NCBI RefSeq assembly: GCF_019977295.1 | Contig: NZ_AP024651.1 | Span: 1,798,001-1,862,000, forward strand | From: Arthrobacter sp. StoSoilB20 | GTDB taxonomy: Bacteria; Actinomycetota; Actinomycetes; Actinomycetales; Micrococcaceae | Direction of reading: 5' to 3' | DNA: 64,000 bases | Shown here: positions 21,838 through 31,384 of the stretch, piece after piece | How the letters are laid out: each line of letters opens with the position of its first letter | Position numbering within the stretch: position 1 is the first letter of the stretch | Made by a program: the position numbers and the translations under genes | The notes under the pieces: generated by a model | What the model saw: the letters and a program-made list of their open reading frames with translations, nothing else | Database searches by the model: none | Told to the model about the DNA's origin: nothing

Positions 21838-24800
21838 CTACTTCAGGCGCGGCGCTTGTGCTGACGGACCCACCCACGGGCTCACCGGGTTGCCCATCCA
21901 ATACGTTCCGGCAGGGACTGTCTCACCGCGCATTACCAACGACGCCGGACCAACAGTTCCGCCGTCGCCAATACTGGCAGCGGGGAGGATGACGCCGTGC
22001 GGACCCATGGTGGCTCCGTTACCGAGGGTCACGGTATCCAGGCTCATCACGCGGTCGTGGAACAGGTGCGTCTGGACAACACAACCACGGTTGACGGTGG
22101 AGTTCTCTCCCAGGGTCACGAGGTCAGCTTCGGGCAGCCAGTAGCTCTCGCACCAGGTTCCGCGGCCGATCTTGGCCCCGAGGCCGCGAAGCCACCACAC
22201 CAAGGCCGGAGTTCCGGCGGCTGAGCGGGCAAACCACGGCGCGCTCACCATTTCGATGAAGGTGTCCACCACCTCGTTACGCCAGATAAACGAGCTCCAC
22301 AGGGGGTGTTCGCCTGCACGGATGGTTCCCACCAGAACCCACTTGGCGAGGACGGAGCTGAGCGCTGCCACGGCTCCTGCTGCGAGCATTACCACGCCAC
22401 CCAGGACTGCGGCGATCCAGTAACCCCATCCTCGTGCGATCCAGTCCAACACCAGCATCACGCTGACGGCGATTGCCACAGTGAGGATGACCGGTATCAG
22501 GCGGCACAGTTCCCACAACGCCCTGGCGATCTTCAGTTTCAGTGCCGGGCGGAACGTGCGGGTCTGGTCAGCATCGACGGCGGTGCGGCGCAGCCTGACG
22601 GGCGGACTGCCAAGCCACGAGGTGCCGGACTTTGCCTTGGCCGGCGTGGCGGACAGCACCGCGACGAGGGAGTTCTTGGGCACGTTGCGTCCCGCGGCGG
22701 TCATGCCTGAGTTGCCCAGGAACGAACGCTTGCCGATCTTGGCCGGCGCGATTTTCATCCAGCCGCCACCAAGTTCGTACGAGGCCACCATGGTGTCATC
22801 GGCAAGGAAGGCTCCGTCCCCGATGGTGGTCATTTTCGGAACCAGCAGGACGGTGGAGGCTTCCACGTTCTTGCCTACCTTGGCGCCGAGGAGCCGCAAC
22901 CAGAGAGGCGTGAAGAGGCTCGCGTAGACGGGGAAGAGGAGGTCTCGCGCCATGTCCAGGAGTCGCTCGGTGGCCCACACCTGCCAACCGATCCGGCTGC
23001 GCACCCGGTAGTACCCCTCCTTCAAACCCAAACCGAGAAGCCTGGCAACAATCAAGATGAGTACAAGGTTGCCGAAGAACCACACCAAGGCCGCCAGGGG
23101 AACGGCGAGGGCAATCTGTGGAATCGCTGATTCCAATGACTCGTGGCCCCGGATAAAAGCCAGGACCACCAAGGCACCGGCGAAAGCAGAGATGTAGGGG
23201 ATAAGAGACAGCAGTGCCGACGCGCTGGCAAAAGCGGAGAACCAGAGCCGATCAACCACAGCCCGCCGGCTGATGGTGTCCGGCCATTCGTGCTTCGCCT
23301 TACCGCGGCGTTCTGCAGGGGAGCCGGCAACAAGATGTCCGGCCTTCACCTTGCCCAACACGGCTGATCCGGCATCGACATGGGCGCCTGCGCCAATGGT
23401 GGCCCCTGGCATCAGGGTGCTTCGTGCGCCCACTACCGCACCGGCTCCCACATGGATCTGGCCGATGTGGACGGAGTCACCGTCAACCCACCAGCCCGAA
23501 AGATCCACTTCGGGCTCGATGTTGGCTCCGCTGCCCAAGGACAGGAGGCCGGTGACAGGCGGCAGCGAATGCAGGTGGACGTCCTTGCCGATCTTGGCTC
23601 CGAGGGCCCGTGCGTAATAGGGGACGAACGGGGCGCTGGCCAGACCGATGGCACCCGAGAGGTCTTGGATTTGTTCGGCGAGCCACAGCCGCAGGTGGGT
23701 TTTGCCGGATCGAGGGTAGGTGCCGGGCTGGATCCTGCCAAGCAGAACCCTGGCTGCAACCACAGAGATCGCCATCCGGCCCAAGGGGCTGACGAAAACC
23801 AGCCAAGACGCTGCGATCCACCACCACGACACCACGGGCGCGGCGGCAAAGCCGGCGAGGTCCGCGAGAAGCCTGTTGGCGGCCATGAGGTAGGTGAGCC
23901 AACGCATGCCCACCAGGATGTGCAGGGGCACGCCCATCAGCACCTGGAAGATCTGCGACTTCAGCGCCGTGGGACGCACGGTGCGTTCCGCAGCTGGGCC
24001 CGGGACGCCGCCGTCGGGAAGCGACTGCCGGGCGGCGTCGATCAACGCGCCGACGCGGGGCGTGGCGTAAATGTCCGCCACGGTGATGGTGGGGTAGCGG
24101 ACGCGAAGGGCGGAAACGAGTTGCGCCGCAGCCAAGGACCCACCGCCGTAGGCGAAGAAGTCGGCGTCGAGCGAACTGACGGGACTGCCAAGTACAGACT
24201 CCCACTGCTCCACCACCCAGCGGGCGTCATCGGGAAGATTCAGCGGGGCGTTGCCTGCCTCGGTGGCACCGGCTCCGGCCAGCGGCCAGGGGAGTGCATG
24301 GCGGTCCACTTTGCCGCTGGTCTTGGTGGGGAGCGAATCCACGACGGTCAGCAGGGGGATCAAGGCGGCCGGAAGGCTTTCGCCCAGAAGTCGGCGTGCT
24401 TCCTCCATGGACAATTCATGGCCTTCAACGGGGGCCAGATATCCGACGAGGATCTGGTTGCCGGCAGCCGTTGTCTGCACTGCTGCCGCGGCCCCGGCCA
24501 CGCCGGGCAATGACTGAAGAGCCGCATCCACTTCGCCCAGTTCGATCCGGCGCCCACCCAGCTTGACCTGTTCGTCGGCCCTGCCCATGAAGATCAAGCC
24601 CTCGGCCTCGAAGCGCACCAGGTCACCGGAACGGTAGGCCCGGTCCCATCCCAGCGTCGTCATGGGCGCGTACTTCTCGGCGTCCTTGGCGGGATCGAGG
24701 TAGCGGGCCAGTCCCACACCCCCGATGATCAGTTCGCCGACCTCACCTTCTGCCACCGGGACGCCTTGAGGATCGACGACGGCCAGGTCCCAGCCATCCA

Positions 24801-25794
24801 GCGGCAGGCCGATCCGCACGGGGCCGGGCCCGCCCAGTGGGGCAGCGCAGGCAACGACCGTTGCTTCGGTAGGTCCGTACGTATTCCACACCTCCCGGCC
24901 GTCCACGGCGAGGCGCTCGGCCAGTTCGGGCGGGCAGGCTTCGCCGCCGAAGATGAGGAGACGGACGTTTTCAAGCGCCTCGGCAGGCCACAGCGCAGCG
25001 AGGGTGGGCACGGTTGAAACGACGGTAATGCCGTGGTTGATGAGCCAGGGCCCCAAGTCCATGCCGGTACGTACCAAGGCACGCGGTGCCGGTACCAGGC
25101 AGGCGCCGTGGCGCCAGGCAAGCCACATTTCTTCGCAGGATGCATCAAAGGCGACTGAGAGCCCAGCCAGTACCCGGTCCTGCGGACCGATGGGTTCGGC
25201 CTGGAGGAAGATGCGCGCTTCTGCGTCCACGAACGCTGCTGAGGAGCGGTGCTTTACCGCAACGCCCTTCGGCGTTCCAGTGGAACCGGAAGTGAAAATG
25301 ATCCAGGAATCGTCGTCCAAAACGGGAGGGGACGGCTCGGAAACGGGCTCTCGTGAAGCGCCCGAAAGTTCGATGTCCAGGCCCGCAGCGATGATGGCAC
25401 CGACCTTGGCTTCGCCAAACACCAGGCGGGCGCGCTCTTCGGGGTCGTCCGCGTCCACGGGAACGTAGGCGGCGCCAGCCATGAGAATTCCCAGGATGGC
25501 GATGTAAAGCTCGTTGGTGCCGGAGGGAATCCGGATGCCGACCTTGTCGCCCCGCCCCAGGCCCGCTGCATTGAGTCGGGCGGCAAAGGCCCGGACTGCC
25601 TTGAGCAGTTCGGTGTAGCTCAGGGACTTGTGGCCGTCATCGAGCGCCGAGGCCTCGGGAAATGACGAGGCGGTTTCTTCCAGGATGTCAATGAGGGTGC
25701 GCTCGGCAGGGGCGGCAGCGCCTCCCGGTAGCTGGGGGCGATACGTGGTCAAGGCAGGGGTATGCCCGGCCCCCAAGGAATGTTCTGTGCTCAC
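21838..25794 (-). CDS. Pls/PosA-type single-module NRPS
   Basis: A 1318-residue protein from GTG 25794 (VSTEHSLGAG); the frame is open for 20 more codons. The adenylation domain (about 20-510) has A3 FTSGSTGTPKGVAVKH, A5 NTYGPTEATV, A7 YRSGDLVRF, A8 GRADEQVKLGGRRIELGEVD and A10 KTSGKVDR. A carrier domain follows, with the pantetheine serine near 553 in FFAYGGGSLAAAQL. The last 700 residues mix about six hydrophobic segments with three blocks of hexapeptide (left-handed beta-helix) repeats, such as GAGAVVGARSTLMPGATIGA. No condensation or thioesterase domain of normal type is present. This architecture is that of membrane-bound epsilon-poly-lysine-type synthetases. The substrate is not assigned. 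Confidence 0.88.
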   Translation of the reverse strand: MSTEHSLGAGHTPALTTYRPQLPGGAAAPAERTLIDILEETASSFPEASALDDGHKSLSYTELLKAVRAFAARLNAAGLGRGDKVGIRIPSGTNELYIAILGILMAGAAYVPVDADDPEERARLVFGEAKVGAIIAAGLDIELSGASREPVSEPSPPVLDDDSWIIFTSGSTGTPKGVAVKHRSSAAFVDAEARIFLQAEPIGPQDRVLAGLSVAFDASCEEMWLAWRHGACLVPAPRALVRTGMDLGPWLINHGITVVSTVPTLAALWPAEALENVRLLIFGGEACPPELAERLAVDGREVWNTYGPTEATVVACAAPLGGPGPVRIGLPLDGWDLAVVDPQGVPVAEGEVGELIIGGVGLARYLDPAKDAEKYAPMTTLGWDRAYRSGDLVRFEAEGLIFMGRADEQVKLGGRRIELGEVDAALQSLPGVAGAAAAVQTTAAGNQILVGYLAPVEGHELSMEEARRLLGESLPAALIPLLTVVDSLPTKTSGKVDRHALPWPLAGAGATEAGNAPLNLPDDARWVVEQWESVLGSPVSSLDADFFAYGGGSLAAAQLVSALRVRYPTITVADIYATPRVGALIDAARQSLPDGGVPGPAAERTVRPTALKSQIFQVLMGVPLHILVGMRWLTYLMAANRLLADLAGFAAAPVVSWWWIAASWLVFVSPLGRMAISVVAARVLLGRIQPGTYPRSGKTHLRLWLAEQIQDLSGAIGLASAPFVPYYARALGAKIGKDVHLHSLPPVTGLLSLGSGANIEPEVDLSGWWVDGDSVHIGQIHVGAGAVVGARSTLMPGATIGAGAHVDAGSAVLGKVKAGHLVAGSPAERRGKAKHEWPDTISRRAVVDRLWFSAFASASALLSLIPYISAFAGALVVLAFIRGHESLESAIPQIALAVPLAALVWFFGNLVLILIVARLLGLGLKEGYYRVRSRIGWQVWATERLLDMARDLLFPVYASLFTPLWLRLLGAKVGKNVEASTVLLVPKMTTIGDGAFLADDTMVASYELGGGWMKIAPAKIGKRSFLGNSGMTAAGRNVPKNSLVAVLSATPAKAKSGTSWLGSPPVRLRRTAVDADQTRTFRPALKLKIARALWELCRLIPVILTVAIAVSVMLVLDWIARGWGYWIAAVLGGVVMLAAGAVAALSSVLAKWVLVGTIRAGEHPLWSSFIWRNEVVDTFIEMVSAPWFARSAAGTPALVWWLRGLGAKIGRGTWCESYWLPEADLVTLGENSTVNRGCVVQTHLFHDRVMSLDTVTLGNGATMGPHGVILPAASIGDGGTVGPASLVMRGETVPAGTYWMGNPVSPWVGPSAQAPRLK

Positions 25795-25912
25795 GACGTC
25801 AGCTTTCCGCAGAAAGATGAACAAAAGGTGTCCGCCGTTTCCTCCGCGACACACTTTGTTGATCCACAGTTTTCCTGCACGTCATTCGCCGTTGGGGGCC
25901 GGGCACCGGTAA

Positions 25913-26878
25913 TTATGGAACCAGCAGGACCTTGCCAGTGGTGCGGCGGCCCTCAAGGTCCCTATGTGCCTGGGCAGCCTCCGCGAGCGGGTACGTTGCG
26001 CCCACCCTGACAGCGAGCGTGCCGTTGGCAGCGGCGTCGAAAATTTCAGCTGAGCGCCACCGGCGTTCCTGGGCGTTCTGAACGAAGTGCGCCATGGTGG
26101 GCCTGGTCAGGGTCAGTGATCCGGCCGCATTAAGGCGCTGGGGATCGAAAGGCGGCACAGGGCCGGAGGCTGCACCGAAAAGCACCATGGCCCCGCGGAT
26201 GCGCAGGCTCTTCAAGGAATCATCGAACGTGTCCTTGCCGACGCCGTCGTACACCACGTTGACGCCTTCTCCGTCGGTAAGTTCGCGGACCTTGTCGGCG
26301 AACCCGTCGTAGCGGAGCACCTCATCGGCACCGGCCAGAGTGGACAGATCCGCTTTTTCGTCTGAAGAGACGGTAGTGATCACCCGGGCGCCGCGCGCCT
26401 TTAACAGTTGGGTCAACAGCAGGCCAACACCACCGGCACCTGCATGAAGCAGGACGGTGTGGCCCGGCTCTACCCGGAATGATGAGTTCATCAGGTAATG
26501 GGCGGTGATGCCTTGCAGCGGCAGGGCTGCGGCGGTGTGGTCGTCGACGCCGTCCGGGACCGGAAGCGCCTTGCCTGCGTCCACCAGGGCGTACTCCGCG
26601 TAGGTCCTTGACCCCTCGGCCGTAGCGATGCGGTCGCCCACGGAAAATTCCTCGACACCGTCGCCGACGGCCTCGACGGTGCCTGCTGCTTCAGCGCCGG
26701 GAGTGAAGGGGTACTCCACTGTGTAAATGCCGCTGCGCTGATAGGTCTCAATGAAGTTGACCCCGGCAGCTGCGACCTTGATCAGCAGCTGGCCGGGGCC
26801 AGGAGTTGGTGGTTCCACGGAGGCGAACTCGAGGACCTCAGGTCCTCCGGGCTGCTGTGCAACGATGGCGTGCGTCAT
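25913..26878 (-). CDS. NADPH:quinone oxidoreductase (MDR family)
   Basis: A 321-residue zinc-independent medium-chain dehydrogenase/reductase. The N-terminal GroES-like domain has GVNFIETYQRSGIYTVEYPF and TPGAEAAGTVEAVGDGV. The Rossmann domain has the nucleotide motif HAGAGGVGLLLTQLLK at about 145-160, and VVYDGVGKDTFDDSLKSLR follows. These match the Qor family, which reduces quinones or other electrophiles with NADPH. It lies 118 bp upstream of the NRPS gene on the same strand, so it could be co-transcribed, but the gap argues for an independent role. Confidence 0.88.
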   Translation of the reverse strand: MTHAIVAQQPGGPEVLEFASVEPPTPGPGQLLIKVAAAGVNFIETYQRSGIYTVEYPFTPGAEAAGTVEAVGDGVEEFSVGDRIATAEGSRTYAEYALVDAGKALPVPDGVDDHTAAALPLQGITAHYLMNSSFRVEPGHTVLLHAGAGGVGLLLTQLLKARGARVITTVSSDEKADLSTLAGADEVLRYDGFADKVRELTDGEGVNVVYDGVGKDTFDDSLKSLRIRGAMVLFGAASGPVPPFDPQRLNAAGSLTLTRPTMAHFVQNAQERRWRSAEIFDAAANGTLAVRVGATYPLAEAAQAHRDLEGRRTTGKVLLVP

Positions 26879-26963
26879 GGTGGCTCCTCACTCCGGGACG
26901 GTCCTTCCGGTGCCCGGTTTCAGATTCCATCCTAGGGAAGTTGGGGCTTCCCATGTGGAACGC

Positions 26964-28052
26964 TTAGAAGCGTCCGTGCGTCGAAGCCACCGGGCAGTCG
27001 AAGCCACGGCCTGCCGCCAGGCCTACCTCATTGAGGTACCTGACCACGATCCCGTAGGACTGCATCAACGTGGTCTCCGTGTAGGAGATGGAGTGTTTGG
27101 CGCAGAACTCACGCACAATCTTGGTGGCCTTGAACAAGTGCGGGCGGGCCATGTCCGGGAACAAGTGGTGCTCCACCTGACGGTTGAGTCCACCCAGGAG
27201 GAAGTCCATGAAGAGGCCACCGGAGATGTTGCGCGAGGTCAGGATCTGGCGGTTCAGGAAGTCCACGCGGCTGTCCTTGGGGAGGACCGGCATGCCCTTG
27301 TGGTTCGGGGCGAACGAGGCGCCCATGTAAAAGCCGTAAACCATGATCTGCACGCCCAGGAAGGCGAACGCCATACCGATGGGCAGGAACGTGAAGGCGA
27401 GGACCGGGAGGGCGGCGAGCCTGGCCACGAGGATAGGCGTTTCAACCCAGCGGTGACGCACGTTTTGCTTGCCGAAGACAAAGCGAAGGGAATCGAACTG
27501 CAGGCTCAAGCCCAGCAGCGTCAGGAGCGGGAAGAAGAACCAGCCTTGCTTCTTGGTGAGGAAGGCCAGGCGGCCCTTGCGTTCCGCGGCGGCGTCCTCG
27601 TGGAACACCAGGGCGTTGTTCCGGATGTCCGGGTCCTTGGAGATGACATTGGGGTGGTTGTGGTGGGCTCCATGCTTCTGTTCCCACCAGGAGTAGCTGA
27701 TGCCGGCCACGCCGGTGGCCAGGAGACGGGCTGACCAGTCATTGGCGCGCCGGGAAGCGAAGATCTGCTTGTGCCCGGCCTCGTGGGCCAGGAAGCTCAG
27801 TTGCGTGCACAGGATGCCTACGGCTGCGGCAATCAGCAGCTGGTACCAGGAATCTCCGATGAGTGCGAAGCCGAGCCAGGTGCCGGCCATCAGCAGGACC
27901 AGGGCCACGAAGACCCAAATGTAGAAGCCGGTGCGGCGCTCGAGAAGTCCGGCGGCCTTGACACTCTTGAGGAGCTCTGAGTAGCTCTGGACGACGGGGT
28001 TTGGTTGAATTGCGCGAGCTTTGGGGCGCTCAGCGGTGGACGTGGGTGACAT
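26964..28052 (-). CDS. Membrane fatty-acid desaturase
   Basis: A 362-residue polytopic di-iron enzyme. The ATG at 28052 (MSPTSTAERPK) was preferred to the longer frame, whose extra residues are Arg-rich and unlike the family. Three histidine boxes are present: HEAGHKQ at 90-96, HGAHHNHP at 127-134 and RQVEHHLFPD at 291-300, with membrane helices between. It probably inserts a double bond into acyl chains with ferredoxin/NADPH electrons, adjusting membrane fluidity. It is divergent from argC and transcribed away from it, with a 167-bp shared region. Confidence 0.88.
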   Translation of the reverse strand: MSPTSTAERPKARAIQPNPVVQSYSELLKSVKAAGLLERRTGFYIWVFVALVLLMAGTWLGFALIGDSWYQLLIAAAVGILCTQLSFLAHEAGHKQIFASRRANDWSARLLATGVAGISYSWWEQKHGAHHNHPNVISKDPDIRNNALVFHEDAAAERKGRLAFLTKKQGWFFFPLLTLLGLSLQFDSLRFVFGKQNVRHRWVETPILVARLAALPVLAFTFLPIGMAFAFLGVQIMVYGFYMGASFAPNHKGMPVLPKDSRVDFLNRQILTSRNISGGLFMDFLLGGLNRQVEHHLFPDMARPHLFKATKIVREFCAKHSISYTETTLMQSYGIVVRYLNEVGLAAGRGFDCPVASTHGRF

Positions 28053-28172
28053 AAATGTGCCCCGTATCGCTAACGGGCAACGCTGCAGCCGACGTTCGGA
28101 CTGCACGGTCTGGATCACCCTCCACTAAGCATACGGCTAATCTCCAAAATAATGAGACTGCTCACAATTGCA

Positions 28173-28202
28173 TGCATAAATATCGGACAGCATGAATATT
28201 CT
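28173..28202. promoter_or_regulatory. ArgR-type operator before argC
   Basis: Two AT-rich palindromic half-sites, TGCATAAATATC near 28173 and CATGAATATTCT at 28191-28202, lie about one helical turn apart in a GC-rich background, just before the argC -10. TGAATATTC resembles the ARG box core. Confidence 0.6.
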
Positions 28203-28207
28203 TGCTG

Positions 28208-28213
28208 TACAGT
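28208..28213 (+). promoter_or_regulatory. -10 hexamer of leaderless argC promoter
   Basis: TACAGT, 6-nt spacer, ATG at 28220. The ArgR-like sites sit where the -35 would be, consistent with repression. Confidence 0.6.
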
Positions 28214-28219
28214 GGAGTC

Positions 28220-29251
28220 ATGACTATTTCTGTTGCCGTCTCCGGTGCCAGCGGCTACGCCGGAGGAGAAGTGCTGCGCCTGCTCGCGGGCCACCCCAAC
28301 GTCACCATCGGTGCCATCACCGCACACAGCAACGCCGGTTCAAGACTAGGGGAGCTGCAACCGCATCTCCATGGTTTGGCCAGCAGGATTCTCGAAGACA
28401 CCACCGTGGAGAACCTTTCGGGTCACGACGTCGTGTTCCTCGCCCTTCCCCATGGCGCCTCGGCTGAAATCGCGGCGCAGTTGCCCGAGGGAACCATAGT
28501 CATCGACGCCGGTGCGGACCACCGATTGCAGGACGCCGCTGCCTGGGAAAAGTTCTACGGCTCGGCCCATGCCGGCACGTGGCCTTATGGCTTGCCTGAA
28601 CTTCCCGGCCAGCGGGAAGCCCTCAAAGGTGCCACGCGCATCGCCGTTCCCGGCTGCTACCCGACGTCGGCCCTGCTCGCCTTGACGCCCGGGTTTGCCA
28701 ACAATCTCCTCCTGGCGGACGACGTCGTCATTGTCTCTGCTTCAGGGACATCGGGTGCCGGAAAGGCTGCCAAGGTCAACCTGATCGGCGCCGAGGTCAT
28801 GGGCTCCATGAGCCCCTACGGTGTTGGCGGCGGACACCGGCACACCCCTGAAATTGAACAGGGGCTTTCCAACGCTGCAGGGGAACCTGTCACGGTTTCC
28901 TTCACTCCAACGCTGGCTCCCATGAGTCGGGGCATCCTGACCACAGCCACAGCGAAGGTTGCCCAGGGTGTTACTGAAACCGAGCTGCGCCAAGCCTGGG
29001 CGGACGCCTACGACGACGAGCCGTTTGTCCACCTTCTACCTGAAGGCCAATGGCCTGCCACCAAGTCGGTACAGGGCTCCAACCACGCCGTGATGCAACT
29101 TGCCTATGACCAGCACACAGGCCGGGTCATCGTGACGTGTGCCATCGACAACCTCACCAAGGGGACCGCCGGCGGAGCCGTGCAGTCCATGAACATTGCC
29201 CTCGGCCTGGATGAAACCGCCGGCCTGAACCTCCAGGGAGTTGCACCGTGA
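28220..29251 (+). CDS. argC: N-acetyl-gamma-glutamyl-phosphate reductase
   Basis: A 343-residue NADPH enzyme of arginine synthesis, third step. The N-terminal Rossmann motif [16 protein letters not shown] and the active-site Cys in [13 protein letters not shown] are visible, with [11 protein letters not shown] and [18 protein letters not shown] following. The ATG at 28220 fits the TACAGT promoter; a TTG at 28202 is in frame but unlikely. Its TGA overlaps the GTG of argJ (GTGA). It is first in the argCJBDFRGH operon. Confidence 0.96.
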   Translation: MTISVAVSGASGYAGGEVLRLLAGHPNVTIGAITAHSNAGSRLGELQPHLHGLASRILEDTTVENLSGHDVVFLALPHGASAEIAAQLPEGTIVIDAGADHRLQDAAAWEKFYGSAHAGTWPYGLPELPGQREALKGATRIAVPGCYPTSALLALTPGFANNLLLADDVVIVSASGTSGAGKAAKVNLIGAEVMGSMSPYGVGGGHRHTPEIEQGLSNAAGEPVTVSFTPTLAPMSRGILTTATAKVAQGVTETELRQAWADAYDDEPFVHLLPEGQWPATKSVQGSNHAVMQLAYDQHTGRVIVTCAIDNLTKGTAGGAVQSMNIALGLDETAGLNLQGVAP

Positions 29252-30414
29252 CCATTACCGCACCCAAGGGATTCCGCGCAGCCGGCATCAAAGCCGGTAT
29301 CAAGGCCTCCGGTAACCCGGACCTGGCCCTCGTAGTCAACGACGGCCCCTCCAAGGCTGCCGCTGCGGTCTTTACATCCAACCGGGTCGCTGCTGCACCC
29401 GTTCACTGGTCCCGCCAGGTAGTCAGCGATGGCCGGGTGGACGCCGTGGTCCTGAACTCCGGTGGGGCCAACGCCTGCACCGGCCCGCAGGGCTTCCAGA
29501 ACACCCATGCAACGGCCGAGAAAGTGGCGGCCGTGCTGGGAGTCTCAGCTTCCGACGTCGTGGTGTGCTCCACGGGCCTGATCGGTGAGCAGTTGCCCAT
29601 GGACAAGATCATCCCGGGCGTCGAGGCGGCCTTCGGTGAGCTGTCCGAGGACGGCGGCTCAGCAGCGGCAACTGCCATCATGACCACGGACAGCGTCTCC
29701 AAGGAAGCGGTCTTCACGGGCAAGGACGCGGAGGGCAAGCAGTTCACCGTGGGCGGCATCGCCAAGGGCGCCGGCATGCTGGCGCCGGGCCTGGCCACCA
29801 TGTTGGTCGTTCTGACCACCGACGCCGAGGTTCCTGCCGATGAGCTCGACGTCGTACTCCGCGATGCCACCCGGGTCACCTTTGACCGCGCAGACTCTGA
29901 TGGCTGTATGTCCACCAACGACACCGTAGTGCTGCTGGCATCGGGAGCTTCGGAAGCGCTGCCGTCTGCCGCGCAACTGAGCGAAGCCGTCACCCAGGTC
30001 TGCGCCGAACTGGCACGCAAGCTCATCGGTGATGCCGAGGGCGCCAGCCACGACATCGCCATCCGCACATTCAACGCGGCCAGCGAACGCGACGCCGAAA
30101 TCGTCAGCCGCAGCGTGGCCCGTTCCAACCTGTTCAAGGCAGCCATCTTCGGCAAGGACCCCAACTGGGGCCGGGTGCTCTCGGCAGTAGGAACCACGGA
30201 TGCTGCGTTCGAGGCGGACCAGTTGAACGTTGCCATGAACGGTGTCCAAATCTGCCGCAACGGTGCAATCGGCGATGACCGGAACCTGGTGGACCTGGAG
30301 CCGCGCGAAGTGCTGGTCGAAATCGACCTGCAAGCCGGAGACGCCGAGGCCACGATTTGGACCAATGACCTCACGCACGATTACGTGCATGAAAACAGTG
30401 CCTACTCGAGCTGA
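29248..30414 (+). CDS. argJ: Bifunctional ornithine acetyltransferase / N-acetylglutamate synthase
   Basis: A 388-residue enzyme that recycles the acetyl group in arginine synthesis. The protein cleaves itself before the catalytic Thr in [27 protein letters not shown] and the terminal [12 protein letters not shown] type tail (here [12 protein letters not shown]) are typical. The GTG overlaps the argC stop. [15 protein letters not shown], with the usual DPNWGR block, is intact. The length is normal. Whether it makes acetylglutamate de novo cannot be read from sequence. Confidence 0.96.
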   Translation: MTITAPKGFRAAGIKAGIKASGNPDLALVVNDGPSKAAAAVFTSNRVAAAPVHWSRQVVSDGRVDAVVLNSGGANACTGPQGFQNTHATAEKVAAVLGVSASDVVVCSTGLIGEQLPMDKIIPGVEAAFGELSEDGGSAAATAIMTTDSVSKEAVFTGKDAEGKQFTVGGIAKGAGMLAPGLATMLVVLTTDAEVPADELDVVLRDATRVTFDRADSDGCMSTNDTVVLLASGASEALPSAAQLSEAVTQVCAELARKLIGDAEGASHDIAIRTFNAASERDAEIVSRSVARSNLFKAAIFGKDPNWGRVLSAVGTTDAAFEADQLNVAMNGVQICRNGAIGDDRNLVDLEPREVLVEIDLQAGDAEATIWTNDLTHDYVHENSAYSS

Positions 30415-30424
30415 GCCCGTGACG

Positions 30425-31384
30425 ATGACTGCGCATACCCGCGAAACGACCTCCACGAGCCACGTCTCAGCCAAATCAGCCCAGGATAAAGCCGGCACCC
30501 TGATCGAGGCCCTGCCGTGGATCCAGCGATTTGCCGGCACCACCATGGTGATCAAGTACGGCGGCAACGCCATGGTCAACGACGACCTCCGCCGTGCCTT
30601 CGCTGAGGATATTGTGTTCCTTCACCACGTGGGCATCCACCCCGTGGTGGTCCACGGTGGCGGACCCCAGATCAACTCCATGCTCGGACGCCTCGGGATT
30701 GAATCCGAGTTCAAAGGTGGCTTGCGTGTCACCACGCCTGAGGCCATGGACGTAGTGCGGATGGTCCTCACCGGCCAGGTAGGCCGCGAACTCGTCGGCC
30801 TCATCAACTCCCACGGCCCCTATGCCGTGGGCATGTCCGGGGAAGATGGCGGGCTGCTGCGTGCCGTCCGCACGGGCACTGTTGTGGATGGCGAAGAAGT
30901 GGACCTGGGCCTGGTAGGCGAAGTAGTGGGCGTCGATCCCGCAGGTATCAAGGACATTCTCGACGCCGGCCGCATCCCCGTGATTTCCACCGTCGCCCCT
31001 GAAATTCTCGACGACGGCGCCGGCTCCGGTCCCACCACCGGCCAAGTCCTGAACGTCAACGCCGACACCGCAGCCGCTGCCGTCGCGTCGGCCTTGGGTG
31101 CCACCAAGCTGGTTATCCTCACCGACGTCGAAGGCCTGTACGCCAACTGGCCGGACAAATCGTCGCTGATCTCGTCGCTGACAGCATCAGAGCTCCGCGA
31201 GATGCTTCCTCGCCTGGAGTCCGGCATGATCCCCAAAATGGCTGCTTGCCTTAAAGCCATCGATGAGGGCGTGGAGCGCGCACACATCGTGGACGGACGC
31301 CTGCCGCACTCCATGCTGCTGGAAACCTTCACGACGGCGGGCATCGGCACCCAAGTTGTACCCGACGAGGAAGTGAACGCATGA
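30425..31384 (+). CDS. argB: Acetylglutamate kinase
   Basis: A 319-residue amino-acid kinase that phosphorylates N-acetylglutamate, usually the arginine-sensitive step. [13 protein letters not shown] and [17 protein letters not shown] are the nucleotide and substrate loops. ATG 30425 ([10 protein letters not shown]) was chosen over GTG 30419; the two differ by only two codons. The first 25 residues are a poorly conserved Thr/Ser-rich lead. The C-terminal [16 protein letters not shown] is typical. It is 10 bp after argJ and overlaps argD by 4 bp. Confidence 0.95.
   Translation: MTAHTRETTSTSHVSAKSAQDKAGTLIEALPWIQRFAGTTMVIKYGGNAMVNDDLRRAFAEDIVFLHHVGIHPVVVHGGGPQINSMLGRLGIESEFKGGLRVTTPEAMDVVRMVLTGQVGRELVGLINSHGPYAVGMSGEDGGLLRAVRTGTVVDGEEVDLGLVGEVVGVDPAGIKDILDAGRIPVISTVAPEILDDGAGSGPTTGQVLNVNADTAAAAVASALGATKLVILTDVEGLYANWPDKSSLISSLTASELREMLPRLESGMIPKMAACLKAIDEGVERAHIVDGRLPHSMLLETFTTAGIGTQVVPDEEVNA

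Noticed and set aside
20609..22144. 511-codon plus-strand frame opposite the M1 peptidase
   Set aside because: No recognisable domain; the minus-strand gene has all zinc ligands and operon linkage.
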